64,000 nucleotides of DNA from Cannabis sativa (taxonomy: Eukaryota > Streptophyta > Magnoliopsida > Rosales > Cannabaceae), in contig NC_083603.1 of assembly GCF_029168945.1 (NCBI RefSeq), positions 48,184,406 through 48,248,405 on the forward strand, given 5' to 3'. This document shows positions 21,509-34,185 of this stretch, piece after piece. The first letter of the stretch is position 1. The number at the start of each line of letters is the position of its first letter. Made by a program: the position numbers and the translations under genes. A model generated the notes under the pieces. That model ran no database searches and was not told the origin of the DNA. It was given only the letters and a program-made list of their open reading frames with translations.

Positions 21509-23422
21509 TGTTGGAAATTATTTTACCAGGATCTAGATTTACTAACAAGTATGTTAGATTAACAACCTAATATGAATTCTAAAACAATGAAAATAAACAC
21601 ATATAAAGTTAGAAAACCTTACAGTGGGTGCAGCGGAATAATATGACTCCTTCCGTTCAAATCTCTAGCCCTTGATTCCTTTCTGTAGCAGAGCATCACC
21701 AAGATCTGAACCTGGATCTTCTTTTCTCCTACTTTGATGTAGAATTTCTATAGTCTTCCATACTATGATTGAGATACCACTTGATGTGTGTGGACACTAC
21801 TCATCTCACAAGGATTTCGAATTTTTCTCTCTTTTTCTCTCTTAATTTCGTGGCTTATCATCCATTCAAGAGAAGAGAACAAGGTTGCTTTATATAGGGA
21901 AAAGGGAGAGCACAACTTTCTAAATAAAACAGTTTCCTTAATTACTGTGTAATCAATTAACTGCCTTATTTAGTGTGATCAACCACTTTTCTATTTTTGC
22001 TAGGCTTTGATTAGAAATTATATGGCAATTAAAATTGAAAATAATAATTGGGAAACACACAAAGAGGTGCCGGCCATAGGGTGAAATGGGCCTCACTTGG
22101 ATTTTGCAGTTTCCTCAATTTTATTTCAATTTCTCCAAAAATGCCATTTTTCCAATTCTAATCATTTAAATGCCAAAACTAATTATTTAATAACTAAAAT
22201 AGATTATTAAATAATATTGTCATTTAAAATAATTATTAATTAGACATACAAAGTCTCTTAATTAATAATTAAACCTAGACACCCTTTTCTTTACGATTTC
22301 ATCCTTAAACTGTGAGAATTCATAAAGTAGACATAGTCTAACTTTTAGAATTATAATTGATTAATTAAAATCAATTAACTGAGTCTTACAAGCAGTATGG
22401 TCTCAACTAGTATGGGGACCATGGGTCTATATAACCGAGCTTCCAATAAGTCGAACCGAATTTACCAAGTAAATTCCCTAACTTATTAATTCCTCATTGA
22501 ATCCACACTTAGAACTTGGAATTGCACTCTCAGTCATATAGAAATGCTCTATATGTTCCACGATATAGACACGTCATTAGTTATCCATTGTTATAACCCT
22601 AATGTGATCAATGATCCTCTATATAGATGATTTACACTGTAAAGGGATTAAATTACCGTAACACCCTACAATGTATTTTATCCTTAAAACACTTAACCCT
22701 GTATAAATGATATTTCACCTAAGTGAAATGAGATCTCCACCATTTATCTTCGTTTGGTTAAGCTCGAAAGAAATCATCCTTTACTTCTATTTGCCAAATA
22801 GAAGCTATAGATTCCATATTTATGTTAGCGCTCCCCCACTCAATTGCACTACCGTGTTCCCAAAATGTACGTATTGCCCAGTCTAAAGATTAGGCTTAAC
22901 TAACAAATCAAAGAACACGAATAATACTCTTGAAATTGAGCCTAACCCTATCAGGATTTCGATCATGTGATCTAGGATCAACTTATGATATTGAATTGAA
23001 TAGATGTTTACGGTAAGTTTCAAAATCTAATTCAAAGTTCAATATCGGTCCATTCCAATGCATACTCCATGCATCCGATACTGGTAAACTTTGCCAATGT
23101 CCTGGGAAGGACATAACACTTTTCCAAGGTGTAAGAATACATATCGCTGATTATACCATGTCAGTCTAAATCCAGTGTTCTGACAAATCAAGGAATCTAC
23201 TTTTGAACATATAATAAAGATTATATTCCACTGTGCTGACAACACTATAATCTTTAACCAACTCATATGTTCTGGACTTAAAAAGAATTCATACATTATA
23301 TACACATATAATCATGAAATAAATCATGTGAACCATGCAACATAAAATGTTATTTCTGATCTTTATTAATAAGTAAATCTGATTATATGAAATGAGTTTT
23401 ATTTAGGGCATAAAACCCAACA
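21509..23422 (-). repeat. 5' LTR of minus-strand LARD, 1914 bp
   Basis: Element orientation TGTTGGGTTTTATGCCC to TTTCCAACA. TATA-like CTATATAAAG on the minus strand at 21888-21897. Same family as the LTRs at 52516-54427 and 60713-62623 but clearly more diverged from them than they are from each other. Confidence 0.9.
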
Positions 23423-26400
23423 GCTACTACTACTCCTACCTCTGGCTATGGTAGGGGTGGTAGTGACTTGACCGTTGATCAGAAGAGAAAGGCACCATCT
23501 GTACCTTGTGGCTCAAATTAGAACAAGAGGTTCCCAGGGAACCATGGTCAAGGCAATTGTCAGGGTAGTTCCAAAACCTGATATATTTGCCCAAAATGTC
23601 CTAGTTGTAAGAGGCATCATCTGTGTGAGTGTAGAGGGCAAGGATGTTTCCAGTGTGGTTTACCTGGACACTATAAGAGAGATTGTCCGCAGCTTAAGAA
23701 AGAAGAATAGAAGATAGCAGCAAAGCTCGTTCCATCAAGGGTGTCTACTCTTACTCAGACACAGGTCAGCTCTCGGTCAATAACTCTTACTTCTCTGTAT
23801 TGTTGACTCTGGGGCAACTCATTTCTATGTGGCAGCTAAATTTTTTGATAAATTGGGTAGACCTTATGATAGTTATGATAAGGAGTTTGGAACCCTATAG
23901 CCTGGCAGAGAATTAATTATCTCTAATAGGTGGGTTAGGTTTATGCTGATAAGAATTCAGGATAGGAAGTTGAGTGCCGATTTAATAGAATTGGGTTTAG
24001 CAGATTTCGATATCATCCTTCGAATGGATTTCTTGTCCAAGTACTCTGCTAGTATTGATTGTAAGCGGAAGATGGTGATCTTCCAACCCGAGGGCGAGGA
24101 AGCATTTGCATTTGTGGGATTAGTTTAGGGATCCTGAATTCCATTGATCTCGGTATTGAAAGCTAGAGATTTGTTACAAGATGGATGCCTAGGGTTTTTG
24201 GCAGCGGTATTAGATACCACACGACTTGAGTCAATTCAGCCAGAGGATATCAGAGTGGCTCTGGAATTTTTAGATGTATTTCCTGATGAACTTCTGGGTT
24301 TACCACCACAACGAGAAATAGATTTTGTTATTGATTTAGCACCTGGAGCACAACTAGTTTCTAAGGCACCTTATAGAATGGCTCCGCAGAGCTTAAAGAA
24401 TTGAAGATTCAGCTTCAGGGGTTGCTTGACCTACGATTTTTGCGACCTAGTGTGTCACCCTTGGGAGCTCCTGTGTTGTTTGTTAAGAAGAAAGATGAAT
24501 CCCTACGCATGTGCATTATCTACCGGGAACTAAATAAGCTGTCCATCAAGAATAAATATCCTTTACCTAGGATCGATGACCTATTCAATCGACTTCAACG
24601 GAAGATGGTCTTTTCTAAGATTGATCTCCACTTAGGCTGTCATCAGTTGAGAATTTGAGAGGAGGACATTCCAAAGACTGCTTTCTGCACTAGGTATGGG
24701 CACTATGAATTTCTGGTTATATCTTTTGGACTAACTAACGCTCCGACAAATTTTATGGATCTGATGAATAGGGTATTCAAGGATTTCCTCGATATATGTG
24801 TTATAGTATTTATCGATGACATTCTTGTGTACTCTCAATCAGAAGCGAAACATGAGCAACATCTCTAGATGGTTCTGCAGCGATTACGAGAACATAAATT
24901 GTATGCAAAGTTTAAAAAGTGTGACTTTTAGCTATCTCAGGTGTCTTTTCTTGGAAACATTATCAGTAAGGATGAGATCAAAGTAGATCCAGGGAAAATT
25001 GAATCCGTCAGGGATTGGCCGTGACCGAAAATAGTTACAAAAGTTAGAAGCTTTCTGGATTTGGCTGGTTATTACTGTCGGTTTGTTGAGGGATTTTCTA
25101 AGATCTCAACACCTTTAATTGAGCTCACAAAAAAGAATCGGCGGTTTCTGTGGAAGATAAGTGTGAAACAAGCTTTCAGGAGTTGAAACAGAGGTTGATC
25201 ACAACTCTGATGTTAGCCCTACCATTTGACAAAGAGAAGTTCATGGTTTATTGCGATACATTCAGACAGGGTCTGAGGTGTGTTTTGATGGAAGCCGATC
25301 GGGTCATCGCTTATGCCTCGCGTCAGTTAAAGGGATATGAACGACGATACCAAACTCACGATCTAGAACTTGTCGCAGTAGTTTTTGCTTTAAAAATTTG
25401 GCGACATGGTCTCTACGAAGAGCCTCAAATATTTATTTACTCAGAAAGATTTGAATATGAGACAAAGGCGATGGTTGGAGTTAGTTAAGGATTACGACTG
25501 TGAAATTTTTTACCACCTCGAGAAGGCCAATGTGGTGGCAGATGCCCTTAGTAGAAAGGGTCTCGGGCAAGTGACTAGTATGATCAAGATTTCACCTCAC
25601 CTAGCAGATGATATGGTCAGATCGGGTATTGAGTTTGTTGTAGGCAAACTTAACAATTTAACCTTGCAATCTGATCTATTAGACAAAATTAAAGTTGCTT
25701 AGTTAACTGATCCAAAATTGGTGAAGATCCGAGAAGAGGTTTTAACTGGTCAAGTTATAGATTTTACAGTGTCAGGTAATGGGATGCTGTTGTATAGAAC
25801 CAGAGTTTGTGTTCCAAGTAGTGTGGAACTTAGAAATGAGATTCTCGAGGAAGCCCATGCCACTCCATATTCACTGCATCCTGGCACTACCAAGATGTAT
25901 CAGGATTTAAAACCTTTCTACTGGTGGTGCGGAATGAAGAAAGATATGGTAAAATTTGTATCCCGTTGCTTGACTTGTCAGCAGATTAAGGCTAAACACT
26001 AGAGACCTGTAAGGTTGTTGCAGCCTCTGACTCTTCCTGACTGGAAGAGGGAAGATGTCACCATGGATTTTGTGGTTGGGTTACCTAGAACAACAGGGAT
26101 GTACGATTCTATTTGGGTTGCAATGGATCAATATACTAAGTTCGCACATTTTCTACTAGTGAAAATAACCTTTATAGTAGATCAGTACACAGAGTTATAT
26201 GTAAAAGAAATAGTGAGGTTACCGGGGCTTCGAAGTCCATTATATTAGATAGAGATCCAAAATTTATCTCAAAATTTTAGCAAAGTCTTCAGCGATCCAT
26301 GGGTACCAAGATGAAGTTTAGTACAACTTTCCATCCTCAGACTGATGGACAGTTTTAGAGGACAATACAGATACTTAAAGATATGTTGCGAGCCTGTATA

Positions 26401-27136
26401 ATGGATTTCAAAGGCTCCTAGAGCAAGTATCTACCACTGATAGAATTTTCATGCAACAACAGCTATCAGAGTACTATAGGGATGGCTCCCTATGAAATAT
26501 TGTATGACAGGAAGTGTAGATCTCTAATTCATTGGGATGAAACTGGAGAAAGAAAATATTTAGGTCCTGAGTCAGTACAACGGGCCAACGAGGCAATATA
26601 ACAGATCAAGGCCAGAATGCTTGCCTCTCAGAGTAGGAAAAAGAGTTATGCAGATTCGAAACGTAGAAATGTAGAATTTTAGGTAGGAGATCATGTATTC
26701 CTACTAGTATCTCTGATGAAGGGAACTAAACGTTTCGGGATAAAGGGCAAGTTATGCCCTAGGTTTACAGGGCCTTTCGAGATTCTTGAGAAGGTTGGAT
26801 TGGTGGCATACCATCTAGCTTTGCCTCAAGCACTTTCTGCAGTCCACAATGTATTTCATGTCTCTATGTTACGAAAATACGTTTTAGATCCATTCATGTA
26901 TTGAGTTATGAAAATCTAGAACTTCAGCCAGATTTATCTTACGAAGAGCTACCCGTTAAGATTTTAGACAGAAAAGATAAAGTCCTTCGAAACAAGACCA
27001 TAACTTTGGTTAAAGTGCTTTGGAGAAACAGTAAGGTGGAGGAAGCCACCTGGGAGTTGGAGTCCAACATGAGGGCTCAATATCCAGAGTTGTTCAAGTT
27101 AGATTTTGTGAACAAAATCCTTTTAACGGGGGGATA
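23423..27136 (+). pseudogene. old Tekay-like gypsy gag-pol, many stops
   Basis: Begins inside gag where the LARD inserted. Recognisable in order: gag knuckle CFQCGLPGHYKRDC near 23650, protease DSGATH near 23806, RT with FIDDILVYS near 24815, RNase H near 25230-25560, integrase zinc finger (HPGTTK near 25880, CLTCQQ near 25975), core motifs to 26560, GPY/F near 26760 and chromodomain-like tail to 27133. Closely related to the pol at 7579-10761. About eleven in-frame stops and a few frameshifts (for example the stop at 24656) destroy it. Most stops are C-to-T or G-to-A changes from the related intact frame. Confidence 0.92.
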
Positions 27137-27138
27137 AT
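27124..27138 (+). promoter_or_regulatory. polypurine tract of old gypsy element
   Basis: ACGGGGGGATAAT just upstream of TGTAAAG at 27139, matching the tract of the related element at 7578-7590. Confidence 0.75.
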
Positions 27139-27540
27139 TGTAAAGACTGCTTAATTTTAATATAGAAATTAGCAGATAATTAGAGTTTAATTCAAAAATT
27201 AGATTTCTAATTTTGATTTATTAATTTACGGTGATATATTTGAATTCTACATGTGCTATTTATGTTATATATGAAATTTTATGTTTTTCATATTTTATGC
27301 CCAACAACATTAGAAGGCGACGTTAGACCAATAGAATCACATTTTCGCATAATTTAGTATTTTAGTAATAGCGGGGCAACTTAGATAGACATTGGAAATC
27401 TCGTGATTATTTGAAGTATTAGATTTGACTAAATTATCCCTAAGTGGTAAGTATATGTTATTTTAAATGGGGTTTGGGGCATAGATATGAGATTTTTGTA
27501 TATATATGTGTGTGTATGTTTGTTGAATTTGGATTAGTTT
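27139..27540 (+). repeat. start of degraded 3' LTR of old gypsy
   Basis: Begins TGTAAAGACTGCTTA, like TGTAAAGCCCGCTTA of the Tekay-like LTR. Similarity fades after a few hundred bases and the true end is not visible, so the end coordinate is a guess. Confidence 0.6.
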
Positions 27541-28174
27541 AAATTTGGTTTGATTTTTGTTTAATTTTGTGTGCGTTTGATTTGAATCTGGATAATAAGT
27601 TGCGGTGGTGGTGTGTAATGGTGTTTTTGATGGTAGTGATTTCGGTGGAATGATTGTGGTGACGATTGTATAAAAAATGAGGAGGAAGAAGAAAAATAAT
27701 AACTGAAAAAAAAGAAAAATATGATCTTTTTAGAATGAGAAAAAATAAAAGAAAAAAAAAATATTTTTTTTTTAAATAATAATAATTATATATGTGGATC
27801 AATAAATTTATGTCATATGTATATGTGCACAATTTAATATAACATATAAAAATTGGATGGAAATTAGCAATATACTATTTTAATTGTTAATAAAAATAAA
27901 TTATAAAAAAGATAAAATAAATTAGGGTGTTTAATTTTTGGAATTTTTACATGAAAAATAAAAAATTTAATTTTTATTACACTTTTACCTTCACAATAGC
28001 AGGGTAACTTTTATACCTCTTAGTTTATTTTATTTACCCAAATACCACTTGCACACATAATTCTCTTAATGATGATGTCATTGTTCTTTCATCATACTCA
28101 ACCAACCTATCTTTTTAATTTCTTCTTCTTCTTCTTCTTTTCTTCGTTTTTTTAGCTACACATTTAAACTTCTC
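27540..28174 (+). repeat. AT-rich spacer with segment B, copy 1
   Basis: 27585-27745 resembles 43200-43350, with shared phrases GTGTGTAATGGTGTTTTTGA and GATTGTAT..AAGAATGA. This places a second conserved segment just before the A duplication on the left and just after it on the right. The rest is low-complexity AT and TTC-rich sequence (28115-28145). No gene. Confidence 0.6.
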
Positions 28175-29889
28175 TACATGATTTAAAGAAGAAATATCTC
28201 CAAAAAAATGAAGTCTCGCGATCTTCAACTGCTATTGAAGAATCAGTCCACGCTTTTTTTCTCTTTTTCCATACAATTTTCTATATATAACTCGTTCTTC
28301 ATCTTCTCCATCTCCCTTTGTGGAAAAGTTCCAATTACAGGCCCTAAAGCTTTAGCAATGGGGTTAAAATCTGTCTCCAAAAAAGAGAAAGGGAAAGGAA
28401 AAAGGAATTTAAATGATAGTTTTTCTTTTAATGATTTTGGTAAGCCCATACCCAAATAGGGAAAGGCTCCTGCTAAGAAAAAATTTAATATCGTGAAAGG
28501 AGAGGAAATCGATGGGAGTCCTATTGTTGTTCGTAAAAAGGGAAAGAATCAAGATTCTCGTTTGATTGAGATTTGATATGACATAGAACTTTAAATAAAC
28601 TATTATGCAACTATTTAAAAATGAATATGCACAATGTATCAAAGAAAACATTTCTCCCTGTATGAGTTTTGGAAAAATTAAAAAGTCAAATAAATTTCCT
28701 TTTAATATATAATTGCTTGGATGTAGAAGAATAGGCTTGGATCATCTTTAATCTCAACAGTTGGTAACCATTTTTCATTTAATATTTCAGTTGCAGTTGA
28801 CTATTTTCTTTGTTGCATTCCAGCACTTGTTTCAACTTGTGTACAAGTTCTTCATATTTTCAATCCATTGAGATGAATTCGCCACTAAATTTGTAATTTA
28901 CACAATTTTATTCATTGATCAAAGTGCCCATTGTAAAATATGAGAAGTGAAATTATGTCCCTTTCCTGACATTGTGAAATTCATTTATGGTCAGTTTACT
29001 ATGAGAAAACTGTAAGAAGAATGTAATGCAACAATTATATCTATTACGAGCCAACTAATATAAAATCACAAAATAACTAATGATTTCACATATTTAATAC
29101 AAACGAATATTATAATAATCGTGTTTTATCTGTTCAAGTCACGTGTTTGACAATTCTGAGTACTGTTTTTATAATACTATGATATTGTAGTAGTTAAACC
29201 ATTACTCAACTAACATGCAACTTAATTGCAACTAGAAATATTAAATATGAATTTGTATCTATAAGAAACTATTTGTTAGTATTTTTTTTTGTCACTGATC
29301 GATAATTAATATACCTTAATAGTAATATGTGGAGAAACAACTGTTAGACATCTGTAAACTAACTTTATATCAATTAATTTAGTATATTAATAAAACTAAA
29401 CATGTTATAAAAGTTTCTTTAAAGAGCTTTGTATTGTATTGCCGATATGAAACACTTGTAAATATGATAAAATTCATTGTATCGTTATCAATTTGTAATA
29501 ATTGATATCTCAAGTTTCAGAGAGTTAGCAAAATATTTATGCAACTATAATGCAACTGTTATGAAACATAAAAAAATCAGAACAGTACTTTCACGTACAT
29601 AACTCAATTTACATATGAATTTACTATTCTATTCGTGATTTAATATGAACAAATTCACCACTGAAAATCTAGAAAATAATAAAAATGCATCGAGATAAAC
29701 ATTTAGCTATAGTATTGATGTACATTTTTTTGGAATTATACATGAGTTGGATTGTTTAGAAACTTCAGTTCAACTTTTTGAGATCTGCATTTCATGGATC
29801 TAAAAATTAAAGTCAAGACATTAGTTTTATGCGAATTAAACTGAATTTTTAGTTGAATTTTAGTTTGTAGTAGTTTTTTTTACAAAAAA
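28175..29889 (+). repeat. tandem duplication unit A, copy 1 (unknown origin)
   Basis: Matches 29890-30002 plus 41303 to about 42890, that is, a second adjacent copy later split by the gypsy insertion. By eye they differ at roughly one base in ten. A short lysine-rich reading segment (SKKEKGKGKR..PIPK, ending at the same TAG) is preserved in both at about 28372-28459 and 41395-41480, but no long frame exists. The 83-aa frame from 28208 is not recognised. This could be part of an old DNA transposon or a decayed gene. Confidence 0.7.
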
Positions 29890-30924
29890 ACTGATTTAAA
29901 GAAGAAATATCTCCAAAAAAACTGAAATCTCATGATCTTCAACTGCTATTGAAGAGTCAGCCCGTGTTTTTTTTCTCTTTTTTTTCCTACAATTTTCTAT
30001 ATTGTAATAACCAAAATACTTGGTTATTATTTTCTAGTCTAGATAACTCGATGTGGAAATAGTGATTGCATAAAATATATTATTAACTCATTAGAAAAAA
30101 AAAAGGGTATTTTTTTAAGTTATGAGAATTATGTTTTTAATTAATGTACTATGGACTTTTAGGTTTAGTCTACCACGTGTAGGACTTAAGAAATTATGAA
30201 GTTAATGGTATTTGCACCCCTATTAATATGTGTAAGGTACAATTAAGTGAATGATGTGTTTTATTCTTGATTAAGTAATAAGAAAGTAGTAATAATAGTA
30301 GTATCCATAGTATTATACATGTGGTAAAAAGGAAGATTATTTAGGGTAGTTAAGAGTTTGTGGAGTGTCTTGGACATGTGTATGCATGGAAACTAATAAG
30401 AGGTTTTCAAATTTAAATGAAGCTTAGACTACACGTGGATTAATAGAAAATGGGAGCATGAAATTAGCATGCTCAAGTGGTATCAATGGAGAGAAAGGTG
30501 GACTTAGTTAGTTGTTAGATAATATAATATGCAACATTCTCAAACATTATAAGAAGAAGCCATATATGGGTACGCAGTGTTGTATCATTTTTTTAAATAA
30601 AAATAAAAATAAAAATAGAAGTAGTGGGTCTTGTACGTGTGCGTGAATACTTATTGAAGCTATTCAAATTCCAAATGAAATAAAGCCTAAGCTAAAGCCT
30701 ACACGTGGGAGTAAAATTCTCTAAATCAAACAACATATTGAGACTAAGTTTCAATGTTCATTCGACTTGGTATTTGAGAGATTCTTCCTTAAACTATGTT
30801 GACCGATTATAAGGTGAGAGGTTAGAGCTTTATGTGGGTTATTTAATTATTTTCAAATCATTACTTGAGTTAGTAGAGGGCCACGACATGGTTAGTGAGG
30901 TGTGGTATAGTTAAGTTCTAGGCT

Positions 30925-30932
30925 TATAAATA
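30925..30932 (+). promoter_or_regulatory. TATA box of gypsy LTR
   Basis: GGCTTATAAATAGATCC context, repeated in the 3' LTR at 39818-39825. Transcription would begin about 30 bases downstream, in CTCACTCAAAGAAGCC. Confidence 0.7.
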
Positions 30933-32365
30933 GATCCATATTTCCTTTTTTTTCCTCACTCAAAGAAGCCAAACCTCTCAAACATTCTCCCTCTCGTTCC
31001 TGTCATTCCAAAATCTTGTTCTTCCATTTTCTTGTGCTCATTTGTTTCATCTATAGCCAAAATCTTACCCCACAAACATCATATCATCATACACTACCTC
31101 AACCCATAACTATACACAACCATAATCATCTCATATATATATATATCTTTCATCATATTGGCGTCACCATCACTATCATTTTACATTCAAGTTTTAGTGC
31201 TCAACTAGATCTCATAAGGTATACCACTCTATGATTTTGGGTTTGTAGATTCAAGATTAAGATCTCGTGTATATATATACCATTGTAATATGTTCTAATT
31301 AATAAATATGAAATTTAGGTTTCATAAGAAAATTATTGTTTCTCAAGGATCACTCTTATTGCAATCAAGGCTAGGACTCCACATTCGAGGTAAGGAAATT
31401 AAGTAGAAAAACATAAGTTTTCTGTATGTAATAACATTCATAGAAGGAGTGGGAATAGTAAAAGAGAAGTTAACTAAGGTCTTCTGCCTGACTCTTTATT
31501 GTTTGTTATTTAATGTACTGTATAATATATATTTAAATAATATGTTTATAAGATTCATGTTATTTATGTATGTTTACAGTATTAGAGCATGGCCATTGCT
31601 AAAGGTATATATTTAAATAATGTGTTTATAAGATTCATGTTATTTAAGTATGTATGTAAATAGTGTGTTTATAAGATTCACATTATTTAGTTATGATTTT
31701 TATGTTATTTAAATAATGTATAGTAGTTTGACATTATTTAAATATAGATTATAGTTTATGTGACATGGTTTGACCGAGAAGATAATGGTTAAATACTTGA
31801 CTGTTGGGTCTATATGGTAGATAGGGGGCCATTTAGTAGTGGGTACGATTTTACTGAACCCAGCCCTCCGCCATTTAGTCCAATAGCTCGGGTTTATTTG
31901 CCAAAGTCGGACTTGGGCGTAATCATTTTATGTGATTTAGCTTAGAACCTAGTTATTAGCTACTAGTGATATGATTAAGTTTATGTTTTGCTAGTTGTCA
32001 ATATATGTGCATGTGCATTTTTAGTTAAGTTTTATTTTTATTTATGTGACTACTTGACACACATTTCCTTACTGAGTTTAGTAGCTCACCCTTATCAAAT
32101 TACCATGTGCAGACCAAGGTAACTGAAAGTTTAGAAAGCCGGTGGCGAGTGGAACTTTGGATGCTTGTGTGTGTGAACTCGCTGAGGGCCATATAACTGC
32201 GGGCGGTCTAGGGCGCTCTGTTTATTTATTTACGTTATTAAACTTATGTCGCAATTATTTTAGTTATTAATTATTATGTTTTATTTTTACGAAAACTAGC
32301 CAGTTGTGAACATTTTCAAGTATTAAATAAAAATACGACATTATGATTTTCCGCGTTTAAAGCTT

Positions 32366-34185
32366 CACTACAACATTTATCATCATTAGGGGCGGAGCCT
32401 TCCGCCGCTAATGATAGCAAAATCCGCCGGTAAAGGTTAATAGCGGCGGAGCCCGCCGCTATTAATCCGCCGGTAATACCCGGTCGTTAATAGTATGTAT
32501 TAGCAGCGGACTGACACACCCGCCGCTAATTATAATGTCAGATTCGTAAACTGACACTATTATTAGCGGCGGGCCAGTCCGCCTCTAATTTTTTTTGTTT
32601 TATTTTTTTTAATATAAATTATTAATCAATATATTTTAAATAAAAAATAGTATTGCTTTAAAAAATATATTAAATAATAAACTTTAAGACAAATAATTAA
32701 CATAAACTTAAATTAAAATTAAGTTTAATATTGAATGATAATAGTCATTACACAAATTAGTTAATACAATATTCTCTAAGTAAATAATTACAATGTCTTA
32801 ATATAACACAAATACAAAAGTTAATTACTAGTCTCGTTTATAATCACTCCAAAAAATATAAGGTTAAATGTGATTGTTGTGGCTATAGTTGTGGCCGACA
32901 GAGAAGATCGAGGTCTCCAAACTAATCTCAAAACTCTGGGTGTATTGGGGTAGATAAAAATGTTATTCCTGTTAACAAGTCAATAAACTCACTATTATTA
33001 TTAAATACTTAAATGAAATAAGACTATATAATAAATGATTATTTAAACCTAATAGATTAGTCATAAAAAATTTTAACAAGCCAAAGAAAATCTTATATTA
33101 TTAAAAACATACCTTTCACAAATATAAATTTGTGAATAATACTGATCCAATAAGCTGTAAAATATTCCAAAAAAAAAGTTCACCCAAATCTGAAAAAACA
33201 CAAGATTATAATCAAATAATAAATACATAAATCATTGAGATTATTATTATATATTACATCTATATAATCATATAAATGAATGCATACATATATACTATAA
33301 ATATAATATAGAAAAATATTAATTTTTTCAAATTTTTTAGTAGTACATATATATACACACTTAACCAAACCATATATATTTTAAATGTTCACACTAAAAA
33401 TAATCAAATATATTTTGTTAACAAAAAATTATAAGGTGTAAGGAAAAAAAAAGAGATGAAAAAACTGACCTACTAAAAAATATGCATCGGTTGTGCACTT
33501 TTGGTTTCGGCCAATAGTGGTTGAGATAGTAGAAACCTTAACAATAATAGAAAGAAATTAGAAAAATATTTATAAAATTAAAAATATATTTTTATATATA
33601 TAAATAATAAATGTTAAAATAGAAAACTTACTGTTAAAAAAACTTGCACTGGTCGTAGATCGTTAAGGGTGGTGGTGTTGCTCCGGGCAGAGGGGTTTAG
33701 GGTGGGCGGAGGGAGGCGGGGAAGGGCTGAGGAAGGTGGGTGTAGAGGAGAAATTTTTGAGAGAGAAGAGAAAGAAAAATGAAGGAAAGGAAAATAAAGG
33801 AAAATGAATCTGATAGCATTTTTTTATACGATATTATTAGCGGCGGACTATTCCGCTGGTAATAATAGGATTCCGCCGCTAATAATAAAATTGTCAGATT
33901 TCTTATTAATAGCGGCGGGTTTCCGCCGCTAATAACAAAAAAAGTCCGCTGCTAAAAAGTTTTGAAAATATTTGAGTGGGAAATTTCCCGCACTTTTTTT
34001 ATTTTAATATTAGCGGCGGACCCCCGCCGCTAATAGTATATGGGTCCGCCGCTAATACATTTTTATACAAAAAAAAAATAAATAACATTTAATAGCATAA
34101 GTCCGCCGGTATTAGTCCTATAAATAGCGGCGGATTTGCTCCGCTGCTAATTCTTCCGCTGCTAATAACCAAAATTCTTGTAGTG
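32366..34185. mobile_element. CACTA (CMC) transposon, non-autonomous, 1820 bp
   Basis: Ends CACTACAA and TTGTAGTG are flanked by the 3-bp duplication CTT (32363-32365, 34186-34188). The 3' LTR at 41267 lacks the insert, giving the empty site. Both subterminal regions (about 32390-32590 and 33835-34170) are packed with inverted TTAGCGGCGGA / TCCGCCGCTAA boxes, the kind of subterminal repeats bound by CACTA transposases. The AT-rich interior has no transposase; a GC-rich patch lies at 33660-33745. Confidence 0.93.

Larger units (their letters stand above)
14713..23422 (-). mobile_element. Angela-type non-coding LTR element (LARD), minus strand
   Basis: 5' LTR 21509-23422, primer-binding site 21490-21506, polypurine tract 14831-14842 and the first 118 bases of the 3' LTR at 14713-14830; the rest was cut away by the Tekay-like insertion. 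The LTR start TGTTGGGTTTTATGCCC, the end TTCCAACA and the tract AAGTGGGAGTT resemble the BARE/Angela lineage of Ty1/copia. About 6.7 kb of internal sequence holds no recognisable gag or pol, unlike its relative at 52516-62623, which keeps a gag. It is inserted in the gag of the old gypsy that resumes at 23423. Confidence 0.85.

Noticed and set aside
28208..28459. 83-aa lysine-rich gene
   Set aside because: The duplicate copy keeps only part of it in phase and both end at the same stop; no recognisable domain or promoter evidence.
31016..31234. 72-aa plus-strand frame (also 39910-40104)
   Set aside because: Lies in the gypsy LTR downstream of its TATA box and is low-complexity His/Thr/Ile; it changes length with an AT-repeat expansion.
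33180..33368. 62-aa minus frame as CACTA transposase fragment
   Set aside because: Low-complexity Tyr/Ile sequence in AT-rich DNA with no transposase motif.
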